Assembly: GCA_020638195.1 (NCBI GenBank)
Contig: JACKJC010000008.1
Span: 1 to 8,636, forward strand
Length of the DNA stretch: 8,636 bases
Direction of reading: 5' to 3'
Source of the DNA: Methylobacteriaceae bacterium
GTDB lineage: Bacteria > Pseudomonadota > Alphaproteobacteria > Rhizobiales > Beijerinckiaceae
Shown: in pieces, positions 1 through 6,287 of the stretch
Position numbering within the stretch: position 1 is the first letter of the stretch
Layout of the letters: each line of letters begins with the position of its first letter
The notes under the pieces: model-generated
What the model saw: only the letters and a program-made list of their open reading frames with translations
What the model was told of the DNA's origin: nothing
The model's database searches: none
Translations under genes and position numbers: made by a program

Positions 1-1
1 C

Positions 2-778
2 GGCGAATTCGCCTTCCTGATGATCGGCGCGGCCATGGCGGCCAGGATCATTCCCGACCGGGCCGGCGGCGATCTTCTGCTCGTCGTCACGCTCACCATG
101 ACGGCAATCCCCCTGCTCGGCTGGATCGGCGCGCGCTCGACGAAATCGCGCGGGCAGGAGGATGTGCAATTCGCGCATCTCGCGCCGGCCTTCACCGTCG
201 CCGACCGGCGCGTCGTCATCGTCGGCTATGGTCGAGTCGGCCGGCTGGTCTCGGACATGCTGGCGCGCCACGACATTCCCTTCGTCGCCGTCGACGGCAC
301 GCCGCAGCTCGTCGCCAAAGCGCGCCAGGACGGCGTGGAAATCTACTGGGGCGACGCGACGCGGCCCGAATTTCTCGAACGCGTCGGGCTTGCCGGCGCG
401 CGCGCGCTCGTCGTCACCATGGACGCGCCCTCAGCCGTCGAAAAGGTCGTGACGCTCGCCCATGCCGCGCGGCCGGAACTCACTATCGTCGCGCGCGCCC
501 GCGACGCCGTGCACGCCACCCATCTCTACGAACTCGGCGTGACCGACGCGATCCCCGAAACGATCGAAGCGAGTTTGCAGCTCGCCGAAGCCGTGCTCGT
601 CGACATCGGCGTGCCCATGGGCTTCGTCATCGCTTCCATCCACGAGAAGCGCGACGAATATCGCAAGTTCCTGCAACCGCACGGCGACCGGCGCAAGGAA
701 ACGCGCGGCATCAAAATGTCGAAGCGCGTGCGCGACATGAACAAGCCAAAACCGGAAAAATCGGGAGGACCAGCGTAA
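2..778 (+). CDS. KefB/KefC-type K+:H+ antiporter, C-terminal part (5' end outside window)
   Basis: Only the last 258 codons are present. The frame is open to the left edge, and the codons before the first ATG (position 20) read GEFAFL, part of the GGEFAF-like segment of the CPA2 antiporter membrane domain, so that ATG is internal. What is visible is one last hydrophobic segment (about 77-142), a charged linker, then a TrkA-N (RCK) domain with the Rossmann motif GYGRVG at 224-241, a downstream acidic residue (AVDG), the WGDATRPEFL segment and the typical PETIEASLQLAEAVL end. The family exports K+ in exchange for H+ across the inner membrane, gated by nucleotide or glutathione ligands on this domain. 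The last 30 residues are highly basic. KefB, KefC and YbaL-like members cannot be separated without the membrane domain. The stop TAA overlaps the next gene's ATG by one base, so the two are probably translationally coupled. Confidence 0.85.
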   Translation, partial: GEFAFLMIGAAMAARIIPDRAGGDLLLVVTLTMTAIPLLGWIGARSTKSRGQEDVQFAHLAPAFTVADRRVVIVGYGRVGRLVSDMLARHDIPFVAVDGTPQLVAKARQDGVEIYWGDATRPEFLERVGLAGARALVVTMDAPSAVEKVVTLAHAARPELTIVARARDAVHATHLYELGVTDAIPETIEASLQLAEAVLVDIGVPMGFVIASIHEKRDEYRKFLQPHGDRRKETRGIKMSKRVRDMNKPKPEKSGGPA

Positions 779-1740
779 TGGCGTCGACAATCGACACGCG
801 CGAATTCAGGACGCCGCTGCCCAACGCCGGCCTCAACATCTACATGCGCAACAAGCGCAGGGCGGACATCGCCTCCTTCGGGCCGGAACGCACGCTCCTG
901 ATGGTGCATGGCGCGACCTATCCAGCGAGCGTCGTCTTCGATCTCGCCGTCGGGGGCGCATCGTGGATGGATCATCTGGCGAATGCGGGCTTCGACGTCT
1001 GGGTCATGGACCTGCCGGGTTACGGACGCTCCGATCGCCCGAAGGACATGGACGGGCCTGCCGACGCGGCTGGCCCGGTCATCACGACAGATACGGCGAT
1101 CCTTGCTGTGAGCGCCGTCGTTGAATTCATCTGTGCGCGAAACGGGCTCGACAGGCTCAACCTGCTCGGCTGGTCCTGGGGCACGGCGATCATGGCCGGC
1201 TACACACAGGACCATCTCGCACGCGTAAACAAGCTGACGCTGTTCGCGCCGCTCTGGTTGATCAAGGGGACGCCGACGATCGGCGACCCCTCCGGCAGGC
1301 TCGGCGCCTGGCGCGGCGTGACGCGCGACGAGGCCAGGCAACGCTGGCTGCGCGGCGTGCCGGAAGATGCGCAGGCCGCGCTCATTCCAAACGGCGTGTT
1401 CGACGCCTTCTGGCAGGCGGCGCAGGCGACCGACCCGCAGGGCGCCGCGATGAGCCCGCCGGTCCTGCGGGCGCCGAATGGCGTCGTGTTCGACGCGGGC
1501 CGCTACTGGATGAAGGACGCGCCGACTTGGGATCCCTCGCGCATCGAATGTCCGGTGCTGATCGTGATGGGCGAATGGGACGCCGACACGCCGCCATCCA
1601 TGGCCAACAAGATTTTCCCTCTGCTCACGCGCGCGAAAACGAAGAGGCTCGTGCTGCTCGGGCGCGGCACGCATTCAATGGCGCTCGAAAGCGAGCGCCA
1701 TTCCCTGTTCTCGGAAGTGCGGCGATTCCTCGAGGATTGA
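778..1740 (+). CDS. alpha/beta-fold hydrolase
   Basis: A 320-residue alpha/beta hydrolase, probably cytoplasmic because no signal peptide is visible. The oxyanion-hole HG is at residues 44-45. The DLPGYGRSDRP segment (79-88) is typical of the fold. The nucleophile elbow GWSWG puts Ser133 as nucleophile; the acid is probably Asp268 in GEWDAD (Asp270 is possible), and the base is His299 in GRGTHS. The region between about 165 and 250 is the lid and is tryptophan-rich. Substrate is unknown: esterase, lipase or carbon-carbon hydrolase are all possible. GGGAGG at 763-768, ten bases before the ATG, is a good ribosome-binding site lying inside the antiporter gene, and the ATG overlaps the antiporter stop (taATG). 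Coupling to a Kef-type antiporter hints at a shared stress response, but that is inference. Confidence 0.88.
   Translation: MASTIDTREFRTPLPNAGLNIYMRNKRRADIASFGPERTLLMVHGATYPASVVFDLAVGGASWMDHLANAGFDVWVMDLPGYGRSDRPKDMDGPADAAGPVITTDTAILAVSAVVEFICARNGLDRLNLLGWSWGTAIMAGYTQDHLARVNKLTLFAPLWLIKGTPTIGDPSGRLGAWRGVTRDEARQRWLRGVPEDAQAALIPNGVFDAFWQAAQATDPQGAAMSPPVLRAPNGVVFDAGRYWMKDAPTWDPSRIECPVLIVMGEWDADTPPSMANKIFPLLTRAKTKRLVLLGRGTHSMALESERHSLFSEVRRFLED
1677..1702. repeat. perfect 11-bp inverted repeat inside the hydrolase 3' end
   Basis: Two 11-base arms that are exact reverse complements (the left arm starts AATGGCGCTC) flank the loop AAAG. The repeat lies directly after the codon of the catalytic His299 and about 40 bases before the stop, so it also encodes the protein's C-terminal helix. 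It is not followed by a T-run on either strand. It may act as a transcript-end structure, may be a REP-like insertion tolerated in the coding end, or may reflect chance. Confidence 0.6.
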
Positions 1741-1741
1741 C

Positions 1742-1771
1742 CGTCATTGCTTCGCTTCGCTCGCAAAGACG
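1742..1771. repeat. palindromic intergenic repeat at the convergent gene ends
   Basis: CGTCATTGC at 1742-1750 and GCAAAGACG at 1763-1771 pair at 8 of 9 positions around the loop TTCGCTTCGCTC. The text resembles the CGTCATTGC...GCAATGACG palindromes scattered between genes in many alphaproteobacteria (family recalled from general knowledge, not searched). It lies two bases after the hydrolase stop and about 40 bases before the degP stop, so it could also act as a weak bidirectional transcript end. There is no T-run. Confidence 0.5.
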
Positions 1772-1813
1772 ACCCAGCGTTCGGCCCGAATCCCCGTCCG
1801 GCGGCAAGCCCTC

Positions 1814-3328
1814 TCAGTCGATCGTGACCGGCACGAAACGCACTTCGCCGGCCGCGTTGGCGACGAGCAGCAGGGCGGACTTCTTGCCGTCCTTCTTCAG
1901 GCCCTTGAGCGCATCCTGAACGTCGGACGGCGTGCTCACGGCCTTCTGATTGATTTCGACGATGATTTCGCCCGGCTGCAGCCGCTTTTCGGCTGCGTTC
2001 GACATGGGGTCGACGCGGGTGATCACCACGCCCGATTTCACGTTGTCCTTGATCTGGTAACGCGCGCGCGTGTCGGCGGCGAGCGTGGCGAAATCCATGC
2101 CCATGGCGGATTTCACGGCATTGTCGTTCGTCTCGCTGTCGCGCGAGTCGCCGCTCTTGGTCTTGCCGTTCTTCTCGCCATCCTCGAGACGGCCGAGCTT
2201 GACCGTCTTGGTGACTTCCTTGCCATCGCGCACGATCACGACGTCGACTTCCTTGCCGATCGGCGTCGCGGCGACGATCTTCGGCAGATCGCGCGACTGC
2301 GACACCGTCTTGCCGTCGAACTTGACGATGACGTCGCCCGCCTTGAGGCCGGCCGGCTTGGAGGGCCCCTTGTCGTCGACGCCGGCGATCAGCGCGCCGC
2401 GCGCCTTGCCGAGATTGAGGCTTTCGGCGATCGAATCGTCGACGTTCTGAATGCGCACGCCGAGCCAGCCGCGCCGCGTCTCGCCGAACTTCTGCAATTG
2501 CTCGATGATCGGCGTGACCGTATTGGCGGGCGTGGCAAAACCGATGCCGATCGAGCCGCCGGACGGCGACAGGATCGCCGTGTTGATGCCGATCACCTCG
2601 CCGTCCATGTTGAACAGCGGACCGCCGGAATTGCCCTTGTTGATGGACGCGTCGGTCTGGATGTAATTGTCGTAGGGGCCGCTGTCGATGTTGCGGTTGC
2701 GCGCCGACACGATGCCCGCCGTCACCGAGCCGCCGAGCCCGAAGGGATTGCCGACCGCAAGCACCCAGTCGCCGACGCGCGCCTTGTCGCTGTCGGCGAA
2801 CTTGACCGCGGTCAGCGGCTTGTCGGGCTTCACGCGCAGCACCGCGACGTCGACCTTCGCGTCTTTGCCGAGCACCTCCGCCTTGAGCTTCTGCCCGTCG
2901 GTGAAGATGACATAGACCTCGTTGGCGTCGGCGATCACGTGATTGTTGGTGATGACGATGCCCGAGGAATCGATGACGAAGCCGGAGCCGAGCGAATTGG
3001 ACCGGCGCTGGCGCGGCGGCTCGCCGCCGCCCTGCCCCCGGCGCTTGAAGAATTCCTCGAACAGATCGTCGAACGGCGTGCCGGGATGGAACTGCGGCGC
3101 GCCGCCGCCGCCGCCGCGACGCGCCTCGACCGTCTGCGTCGCGGAAATGTTGACCACCGCCCCACTGACACTGGCGGCGAGATCGGCGAAGGAATCGGGC
3201 GCGCCGCGCGCATAGGCCGGGGCGACCGGCGGGACGAGCGTCGCCGCCCCTCCCAGCGCCAGCGCAAGCGCGAGCCCGGCGGCGGCGGCAGGACGCGCGA
3301 ACCGGCGCGTCGGATTGGCGTGCGACAT
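1814..3328 (-). CDS. degP: DegP/HtrA (Do family) periplasmic serine endoprotease
   Basis: A 504-residue ATP-independent protease/chaperone that degrades or holds misfolded envelope proteins. A signal peptide occupies about residues 1-40 (hydrophobic Ala/Leu core, likely cleavage after AYA). The trypsin-like domain has His130 in NNHVIAD, Asp160 in VDVAVL and Ser234 in GNSGGPLF, a complete triad. A Gly/Arg-rich loop (about 69-109) separates the first strands, as in long-loop DegP proteins. PDZ1 (about 285-380) begins at RRGWLGV; a charged linker rich in K, D, E, S and N (about 382-405) leads to PDZ2 (about 415-495). Start choice: the frame extends two codons further to a TTG at 3334, but the Shine-Dalgarno GGGAG (3335-3339) directly abuts that TTG and is 6 bases from the ATG at 3328, so the ATG is taken. 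It follows hflC by 88 bases and is probably part of, or read through from, the hflKC operon. Confidence 0.95.
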   Translation of the reverse strand: MSHANPTRRFARPAAAAGLALALALGGAATLVPPVAPAYARGAPDSFADLAASVSGAVVNISATQTVEARRGGGGGAPQFHPGTPFDDLFEEFFKRRGQGGGEPPRQRRSNSLGSGFVIDSSGIVITNNHVIADANEVYVIFTDGQKLKAEVLGKDAKVDVAVLRVKPDKPLTAVKFADSDKARVGDWVLAVGNPFGLGGSVTAGIVSARNRNIDSGPYDNYIQTDASINKGNSGGPLFNMDGEVIGINTAILSPSGGSIGIGFATPANTVTPIIEQLQKFGETRRGWLGVRIQNVDDSIAESLNLGKARGALIAGVDDKGPSKPAGLKAGDVIVKFDGKTVSQSRDLPKIVAATPIGKEVDVVIVRDGKEVTKTVKLGRLEDGEKNGKTKSGDSRDSETNDNAVKSAMGMDFATLAADTRARYQIKDNVKSGVVITRVDPMSNAAEKRLQPGEIIVEINQKAVSTPSDVQDALKGLKKDGKKSALLLVANAAGEVRFVPVTID

Positions 3329-3393
3329 ATTCAACTCCCGAAATCAGCCCGCTTTGCGCGGAAAAGTCAGTTCGAAACGCGGCGAAACCAAGA

Positions 3394-3413
3394 CGGCGCC
3401 ATAAGGGGCGCCG
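3394..3413 (-). terminator. hairpin just after hflC, possible attenuator or terminator
   Basis: CGGCGCC and GGCGCCG form a perfect 7-bp stem around a 6-base loop, starting 3 bases after the hflC stop. On the minus strand the stem is followed by TCTTGGTTT rather than a clean T-run, so termination would be partial at best. It could instead protect the hflKC message from 3' decay and lower degP expression relative to hflKC. Confidence 0.4.
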
Positions 3414-3416
3414 CGC

Positions 3417-4295
3417 TCACTTTCCGGCCGGATTGCCGAAATATCGGAAGAAATCCGAGCCCGGCGATGTGACGAAACGCGTATCCCCGGCCTTGAACGA
3501 CTGATCATAGGCCTGCATCGAGCGGTAGAAGGCGAAGAAGTCCGGATCCTTGCCGAAGGCTTCCGCGAACACCTGGTTACGTTCGGCCTCGCCCTTGCCG
3601 CGGATCGTATCGGCCTGCTGCTGCGCCTCCGCCTTGATGACGATGGCGTCTCGGTCCGCCTTGGACGTGATCTTCTGATACTGCTCGTTGCCCTGCGCGC
3701 GAAACTCGTTGGCCTCGCGCTTGCGCTCGGCCTGCATGCGGCTGAACACCTTTTCCGAGATTTCGCGCGGCAGGTCGGCGCGCCGCAGGCGGGCGTCGAC
3801 GATGGCTATGCCGTAGTTCTTGCTCTCGTTGTTGACCTGTTCCTTGATCTTGGCCATCAACGCCGCGCGATCGTCGCGCACGATCTGCGTCTGCGTCGCT
3901 TCGCCCAGCACGCGGCGAACCGCCGAATTCAGGATGGACGCCAGAAAGTTGTTGGCTGCGCGAATGCTGCCCGCCGCCTGGTAGAAGCGCAGCGCATCGA
4001 CGATGCGGTAGCGCACGAAGGCGTCGACGTCGATGCGCTGGTTGTCGGCCGCGATGATTTCCTGACGCGGCGCTTCGAGATCGAGGATGCGATTGTCGAT
4101 GCGCACCACCGTCTCGATCAGCGGGATCTTGAAGTGGAGCCCGGGCTCGGTGATGAGGCCGCGGCCCGCCACCGGCGCGCCGAAGCGCAGGACGAGCGCC
4201 TGCTCCGTCTGCTTGACCTGGAACATCGCGCCCGACAGCGTCGCGAGAATCGCGAGGACGATGATCGCGAAGACAAATCCGATGGAGGATTTCAT
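3417..4295 (-). CDS. hflC: HflC, subunit of the FtsH-regulating HflKC complex
   Basis: A 292-residue SPFH/band-7 protein. One N-terminal membrane segment (about residues 5-24) anchors it in the inner membrane with the rest periplasmic. The band-7 domain follows (FQVKQTEQALVLRFG at 25-39, then RIDNRILDLEAP near 66-76). The conserved ARLRRADLP stretch is at 168-176, followed by a charged helical region to about residue 240 rich in E, R, K, A and Q (EAQQQADTIRGKGEAER). In the family HflC and HflK assemble into a large ring or cage around FtsH and restrain its proteolysis. The ATG overlaps the hflK stop (ATGA), and GGGAGG a few bases upstream inside hflK serves as ribosome-binding site, so the pair is translationally coupled. 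Somewhat shorter than E. coli HflC (334). Confidence 0.96.
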   Translation of the reverse strand: MKSSIGFVFAIIVLAILATLSGAMFQVKQTEQALVLRFGAPVAGRGLITEPGLHFKIPLIETVVRIDNRILDLEAPRQEIIAADNQRIDVDAFVRYRIVDALRFYQAAGSIRAANNFLASILNSAVRRVLGEATQTQIVRDDRAALMAKIKEQVNNESKNYGIAIVDARLRRADLPREISEKVFSRMQAERKREANEFRAQGNEQYQKITSKADRDAIVIKAEAQQQADTIRGKGEAERNQVFAEAFGKDPDFFAFYRSMQAYDQSFKAGDTRFVTSPGSDFFRYFGNPAGK

Positions 4296-5407
4296 TTCGC
4301 GCCTCCCGCCGTATTCGGCTTGCTGATTTCGCCGAGCGGCAGATAGGGCACGACGCCCTGGCCGGCGCCCTTGTCGATGATGACCTTGTCGACGGCGCCG
4401 AACACGCGCTCCATCGTCTCGAGATAGATGCGCTCGCGCGTGACCTGCGGCGCCTTCTTGTACTGCTCGTAGACCTGGGTGAAGCGCGACGCCTGACCCT
4501 TGGATTCGGCTACCGTCTGTTCGCGATAGGCCTCGGCCTCCTGCAGGATGCGCGCCGCCTGGCCGCGCGCTTCCGGCACCACCTTGTTGGCGTAGCCCTC
4601 GGCCTCGTTCTTCAGGCGGTCGCGGTCCTGTTGCGCCGCGGTCACGTCGCGGAACGCGGAGATGACCGAAGCCGGCGGATCGACCGACAGCAATTGCACC
4701 TGCATGATCTTCACGCCTGCGCGATAGCCGTCGAGCACGCGCTGCATCAGCTCCTGCGACTGCGGCTCGATCACCTTGCGCTCGGCGGTGAGCAGCTTCT
4801 GGATCTGCGAACGGCCGACGATCTCGCGCATCGCGCTTTCGGCGACCGCCTTCACCGTCGCCGGAGGATTGGAAATGTTGAACGCGTAATCTTCCGGCTT
4901 CTGGTCGTCGATCTTCCAGATCACCCGGAACTTCACGTCGGCGATGTTCTCATCGCCTGTCAGCATCAGGCTTTCCTCGGGAATATCGACCTGCGTGCGC
5001 GTATCCAGACGCATGGCCGAACCCACGTCGATCGCGTTGAAGTCGGTCACGCCGAGCTTGACCACCGAGCCGATCGGATAGGGCAGATTGTAGTTGAGGC
5101 CCTCTTTCGTCTTGCCGATGAATTTGCCGAACACGAGGTTGAGGCCGACCTGGTTGGTGGCGACGATGTAGAAGCCAGACAGCAGCCACAGCAGCAGGCC
5201 GGCGAGCAGGAAAGCGATGAACCCCTTGACGCCGAAGCCGCCGGGCATCGCGCCCTGCAGCCGGTTCTGGGCGCGGCGCAGCAGATCCTCGATGTCGGGC
5301 GGCGTCCCGCCGGGCCCGCCGGGGCCACCGCCCCACGGGCCGGGCGGCCCTCCCCAGGGATTCTGACCGCCGGGCTTTCGGGGCCCGTCCTGATTACTCC
5401 AGGGCAT
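4292..5407 (-). CDS. hflK: HflK, subunit of the FtsH-regulating HflKC complex
   Basis: A 371-residue SPFH/band-7 membrane protein and partner of HflC. The cytoplasmic N-terminus (about residues 10-36) is very rich in Gly, Pro and Trp, as usual for HflK. One membrane segment follows (about 62-82), then the periplasmic band-7 domain (VATNQVGLNLVFGKF onward) with the conserved EESLMLTGDENI block (about 144-155) and a long charged helix from about residue 250 (QDRDRLKNEAEGYANKV, then ARILQEAEAYREQ). Start choice: the frame can be extended nine codons to a TTG at 5434, but the ATG at 5407 has the ribosome-binding site GGAAGGA five bases upstream and begins MPWSNQDGP, which fits the family N-terminus, so it is preferred. 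It overlaps hflC by four bases. Confidence 0.95.
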   Translation of the reverse strand: MPWSNQDGPRKPGGQNPWGGPPGPWGGGPGGPGGTPPDIEDLLRRAQNRLQGAMPGGFGVKGFIAFLLAGLLLWLLSGFYIVATNQVGLNLVFGKFIGKTKEGLNYNLPYPIGSVVKLGVTDFNAIDVGSAMRLDTRTQVDIPEESLMLTGDENIADVKFRVIWKIDDQKPEDYAFNISNPPATVKAVAESAMREIVGRSQIQKLLTAERKVIEPQSQELMQRVLDGYRAGVKIMQVQLLSVDPPASVISAFRDVTAAQQDRDRLKNEAEGYANKVVPEARGQAARILQEAEAYREQTVAESKGQASRFTQVYEQYKKAPQVTRERIYLETMERVFGAVDKVIIDKGAGQGVVPYLPLGEISKPNTAGGAK

Positions 5408-5445
5408 TCTCGTCCTTCCCTCCGGCCGCGGCAACGGCGCCCGAC

Positions 5446-5474
5446 CTTATAGGAGCGCCCGCCGGCGCCCGCAA
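5446..5474 (-). promoter_or_regulatory. candidate sigma-70-type promoter of hflKC
   Basis: On the minus strand TTGCGG (5474-5469) is followed after exactly 17 bases by TATAAG (5451-5446), a 5-of-6 match to the -10 consensus. Transcription would start near 5439, about 30 bases before the hflK ATG. It lies in the 151-base gap after folA, consistent with hflKC (and perhaps degP) forming its own transcription unit. The -35 matches only in its first three bases. Confidence 0.45.
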
Positions 5475-5558
5475 TCTTCCGGTCAGATATGCAGGGGGAG
5501 GAAGGCTTGCAATGGCGGTGGGCAAGATTTGCGCTGGAGTTTCAGGCTCGCGGTCCAG

Positions 5559-6065
5559 CTACGCCCGCTCCAGAACGCGCACGATAAAGGACGCCTCGTC
5601 CTTCTCTCCGCGCAGCGGACCCGTGCGCGAGACTTCGCGCCAACGCCTCATGTCGAGCTCGGGAAAAAAGGCGTCGCCGTCGGGCGCCAGATCGACTTCG
5701 CTCAACACGATCCGGTCGGCGATGTCGAGCGTGGCGCGATAGAGTTCGCCGCCGCCCACCACCATGATCTCGTCGACGCCCATGGCTTTCGCGCGCTCGT
5801 GCCCGAGCGCCAGCGCATCGTCGATCGACCGCACGACATGCACGCCCTCGCGCGCGAAGGTCGCGTCGCGCGTGACGACGATCGTCTCGCGGCCAGGCAA
5901 GGGCTTGCCGATCGAATCGAAGGTCTTGCGGCCCATCACCATCGGCCGCCCCCAGGTCGTCTCGCGAAGATGCTTGAGATCGCTCGGCAGGCGCCATGGC
6001 AGCCCGCCCTTTACGCCGATTGCGCCATTGCGCGCCACGGCCGCCACCAAAACGATCTTCGCCAT
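5559..6065 (-). CDS. folA: dihydrofolate reductase
   Basis: A 168-residue cytoplasmic enzyme that reduces dihydrofolate to tetrahydrofolate with NADPH, restoring the folate oxidised by ThyA. Visible landmarks are AAVARNGAIGVKGGLPW (8-24; adenine-nucleotide and substrate side, Met20-loop region), Asp29 in PSDLKHLRETT as the catalytic acid, MGRKTFDSIG (44-53) and the NADPH-binding GGGELY (104-109). Length is normal for bacterial chromosomal FolA (about 160-170). The ATG at 6065 has GGAAG a few bases upstream. It is the usual neighbour of thyA in this group, here separated from it by yaiI and the plus-strand small-ORF unit. Codon use and GC match its neighbours, so this is the housekeeping enzyme and not an acquired trimethoprim-resistance dfr. 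Confidence 0.96.
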   Translation of the reverse strand: MAKIVLVAAVARNGAIGVKGGLPWRLPSDLKHLRETTWGRPMVMGRKTFDSIGKPLPGRETIVVTRDATFAREGVHVVRSIDDALALGHERAKAMGVDEIMVVGGGELYRATLDIADRIVLSEVDLAPDGDAFFPELDMRRWREVSRTGPLRGEKDEASFIVRVLERA

Positions 6066-6076
6066 CGCGCTTCCAG

Positions 6077-6106
6077 TTTACGATTTCAAGAGAATCGCCC
6101 TAGTCT
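6077..6106 (+). promoter_or_regulatory. weak candidate promoter of the small-ORF unit
   Basis: TTTACG (6077-6082, 4 of 6 to -35) and TAGTCT (6101-6106, 3 of 6 to -10 including its first two and last bases) are spaced by 18 bases. Transcription would start near 6113 and reach the terminator at 6287, giving an RNA of about 175 bases. The match is weak and I offer it only because the downstream ribosome-binding site and terminator imply a promoter here. Confidence 0.22.
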
Positions 6107-6120
6107 CCCATTGTCGTCAA
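6091..6120 (-). promoter_or_regulatory. candidate folA promoter
   Basis: On the minus strand TTGACG (6120-6115) is a 5-of-6 match to the -35 consensus. A weak -10, GATTCT (6096-6091, 3 of 6), follows at 18 bases. Start of transcription would be near 6084, about 20 bases before the folA ATG. The stretch is also the likely 5' region of the plus-strand small-ORF unit, so the two would interfere. Confidence 0.3.
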
Positions 6121-6126
6121 CCAACC

Positions 6127-6143
6127 GAAAGGAGGTGATCCAG
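6127..6143 (+). promoter_or_regulatory. 17-base perfect complement of the 16S rRNA 3' tail (ultra-long Shine-Dalgarno)
   Basis: GAAAGGAGGTGATCCAG is the exact reverse complement of CTGGATCACCTCCTTTC, the 3' end of 16S rRNA as known in alphaproteobacteria. The GGAGG core (6131-6135) is seven bases from a GTG (6143-6145), an ideal spacing; the match runs into the first base of that start codon. Ordinary ribosome-binding sites match 4-8 bases. The match stops at 6143: the following bases do not continue into 16S sequence, so it is not an rRNA gene fragment. Confidence 0.75.
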
Positions 6144-6223
6144 TGTCTCATTGTCATCAGCCGAAGTCTGCGCTGCGGGCTTTGCGCGCCTGGACTCCTC
6201 GTGGAACGTTCGGCGCCGCATGA
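6143..6223 (+). CDS. putative 26-residue basic small protein or leader peptide
   Basis: GTG start, 26 codons, TGA stop. The peptide begins MSHCHQPKSA and ends RGTFGAA; it has one Lys, three Arg and no acidic residue (net about +4 before His), a CH-flanked N-terminus (His3, Cys4, His5) and a single Trp17. No signal peptide or membrane helix is convincing. It sits on the strand opposite to folA and yaiI between a 17-base Shine-Dalgarno and a strong terminator, which is why I call it despite its length. Its stop overlaps (ATGA, 6220-6223) a second ORF of seven codons, MIRRCSR, ending at 6243. I do not recognise the family. It may be a real small protein, a leader peptide, or a ribosome-binding decoration on a non-coding RNA. 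Confidence 0.45.
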   Translation: MSHCHQPKSALRALRAWTPRGTFGAA

Positions 6224-6253
6224 TCCGTCGCTGTAGCCGGTAAGACAATGTGG

Positions 6254-6287
6254 GGGGCCGTATCGCAAGATGCGGCCCCTTTCACTT
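6254..6287 (+). terminator. intrinsic terminator of the small-ORF unit
   Basis: GGGGCCGTATC (6254-6264) and GATGCGGCCCC (6269-6279) form an 11-bp stem (ten Watson-Crick pairs and one G-U on RNA) closed by the GNRA tetraloop GCAA, followed by TTTCACTT. On the plus strand this is a good rho-independent terminator, ending 11-45 bases after the last small ORF. On the minus strand the stem is followed by CCCACATT, with no T-run, so it is oriented for the plus-strand unit, although it also lies just past the yaiI stop. Confidence 0.7.

Noticed and set aside
526..1674. 382-codon minus-strand ORF antisense to the antiporter end and the hydrolase
   Set aside because: No start context or recognisable motif, Arg/His-rich; the plus-strand genes have clear families.
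3329..3334. TTG start for degP, two codons upstream of the ATG
   Set aside because: The only Shine-Dalgarno (GGGAG) abuts this TTG with no spacing, while it is six bases from the ATG.
2498..3472. 324-codon plus-strand ORF antisense to degP
   Set aside because: Rich in Arg, Asp, Gly and His with no domain. It mirrors the strong third-position GC of degP, which has a complete catalytic triad and signal peptide.
5408..5434. TTG start for hflK, nine codons upstream
   Set aside because: It would bury the GGAAGGA ribosome-binding site that serves the ATG at 5407, and the extra residues do not resemble HflK.
4631..5452. 273-codon plus-strand ORF antisense to hflK
   Set aside because: His/Leu/Arg-rich composition typical of an antisense shadow of a GC-rich gene; hflK is unmistakable.
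5512..5742. 76-codon plus-strand ORF with a good GGAGGAAGG ribosome-binding site upstream
   Set aside because: Most of it is antisense to folA, and its Ser/Arg-rich sequence is that of a shadow frame. The purine run before it is the only support. Kept as a remote possibility.
6127..6143. A 16S rRNA gene fragment
   Set aside because: Only 17 bases match, and the flanks do not continue into 16S sequence on either side, so it is a functional or chance complement, not rRNA remnant.
6086..6268. 60-codon minus-strand ORF in the folA-yaiI gap
   Set aside because: It reads backwards through the terminator stem and the 16S-like block, with no ribosome-binding site and no family resemblance.
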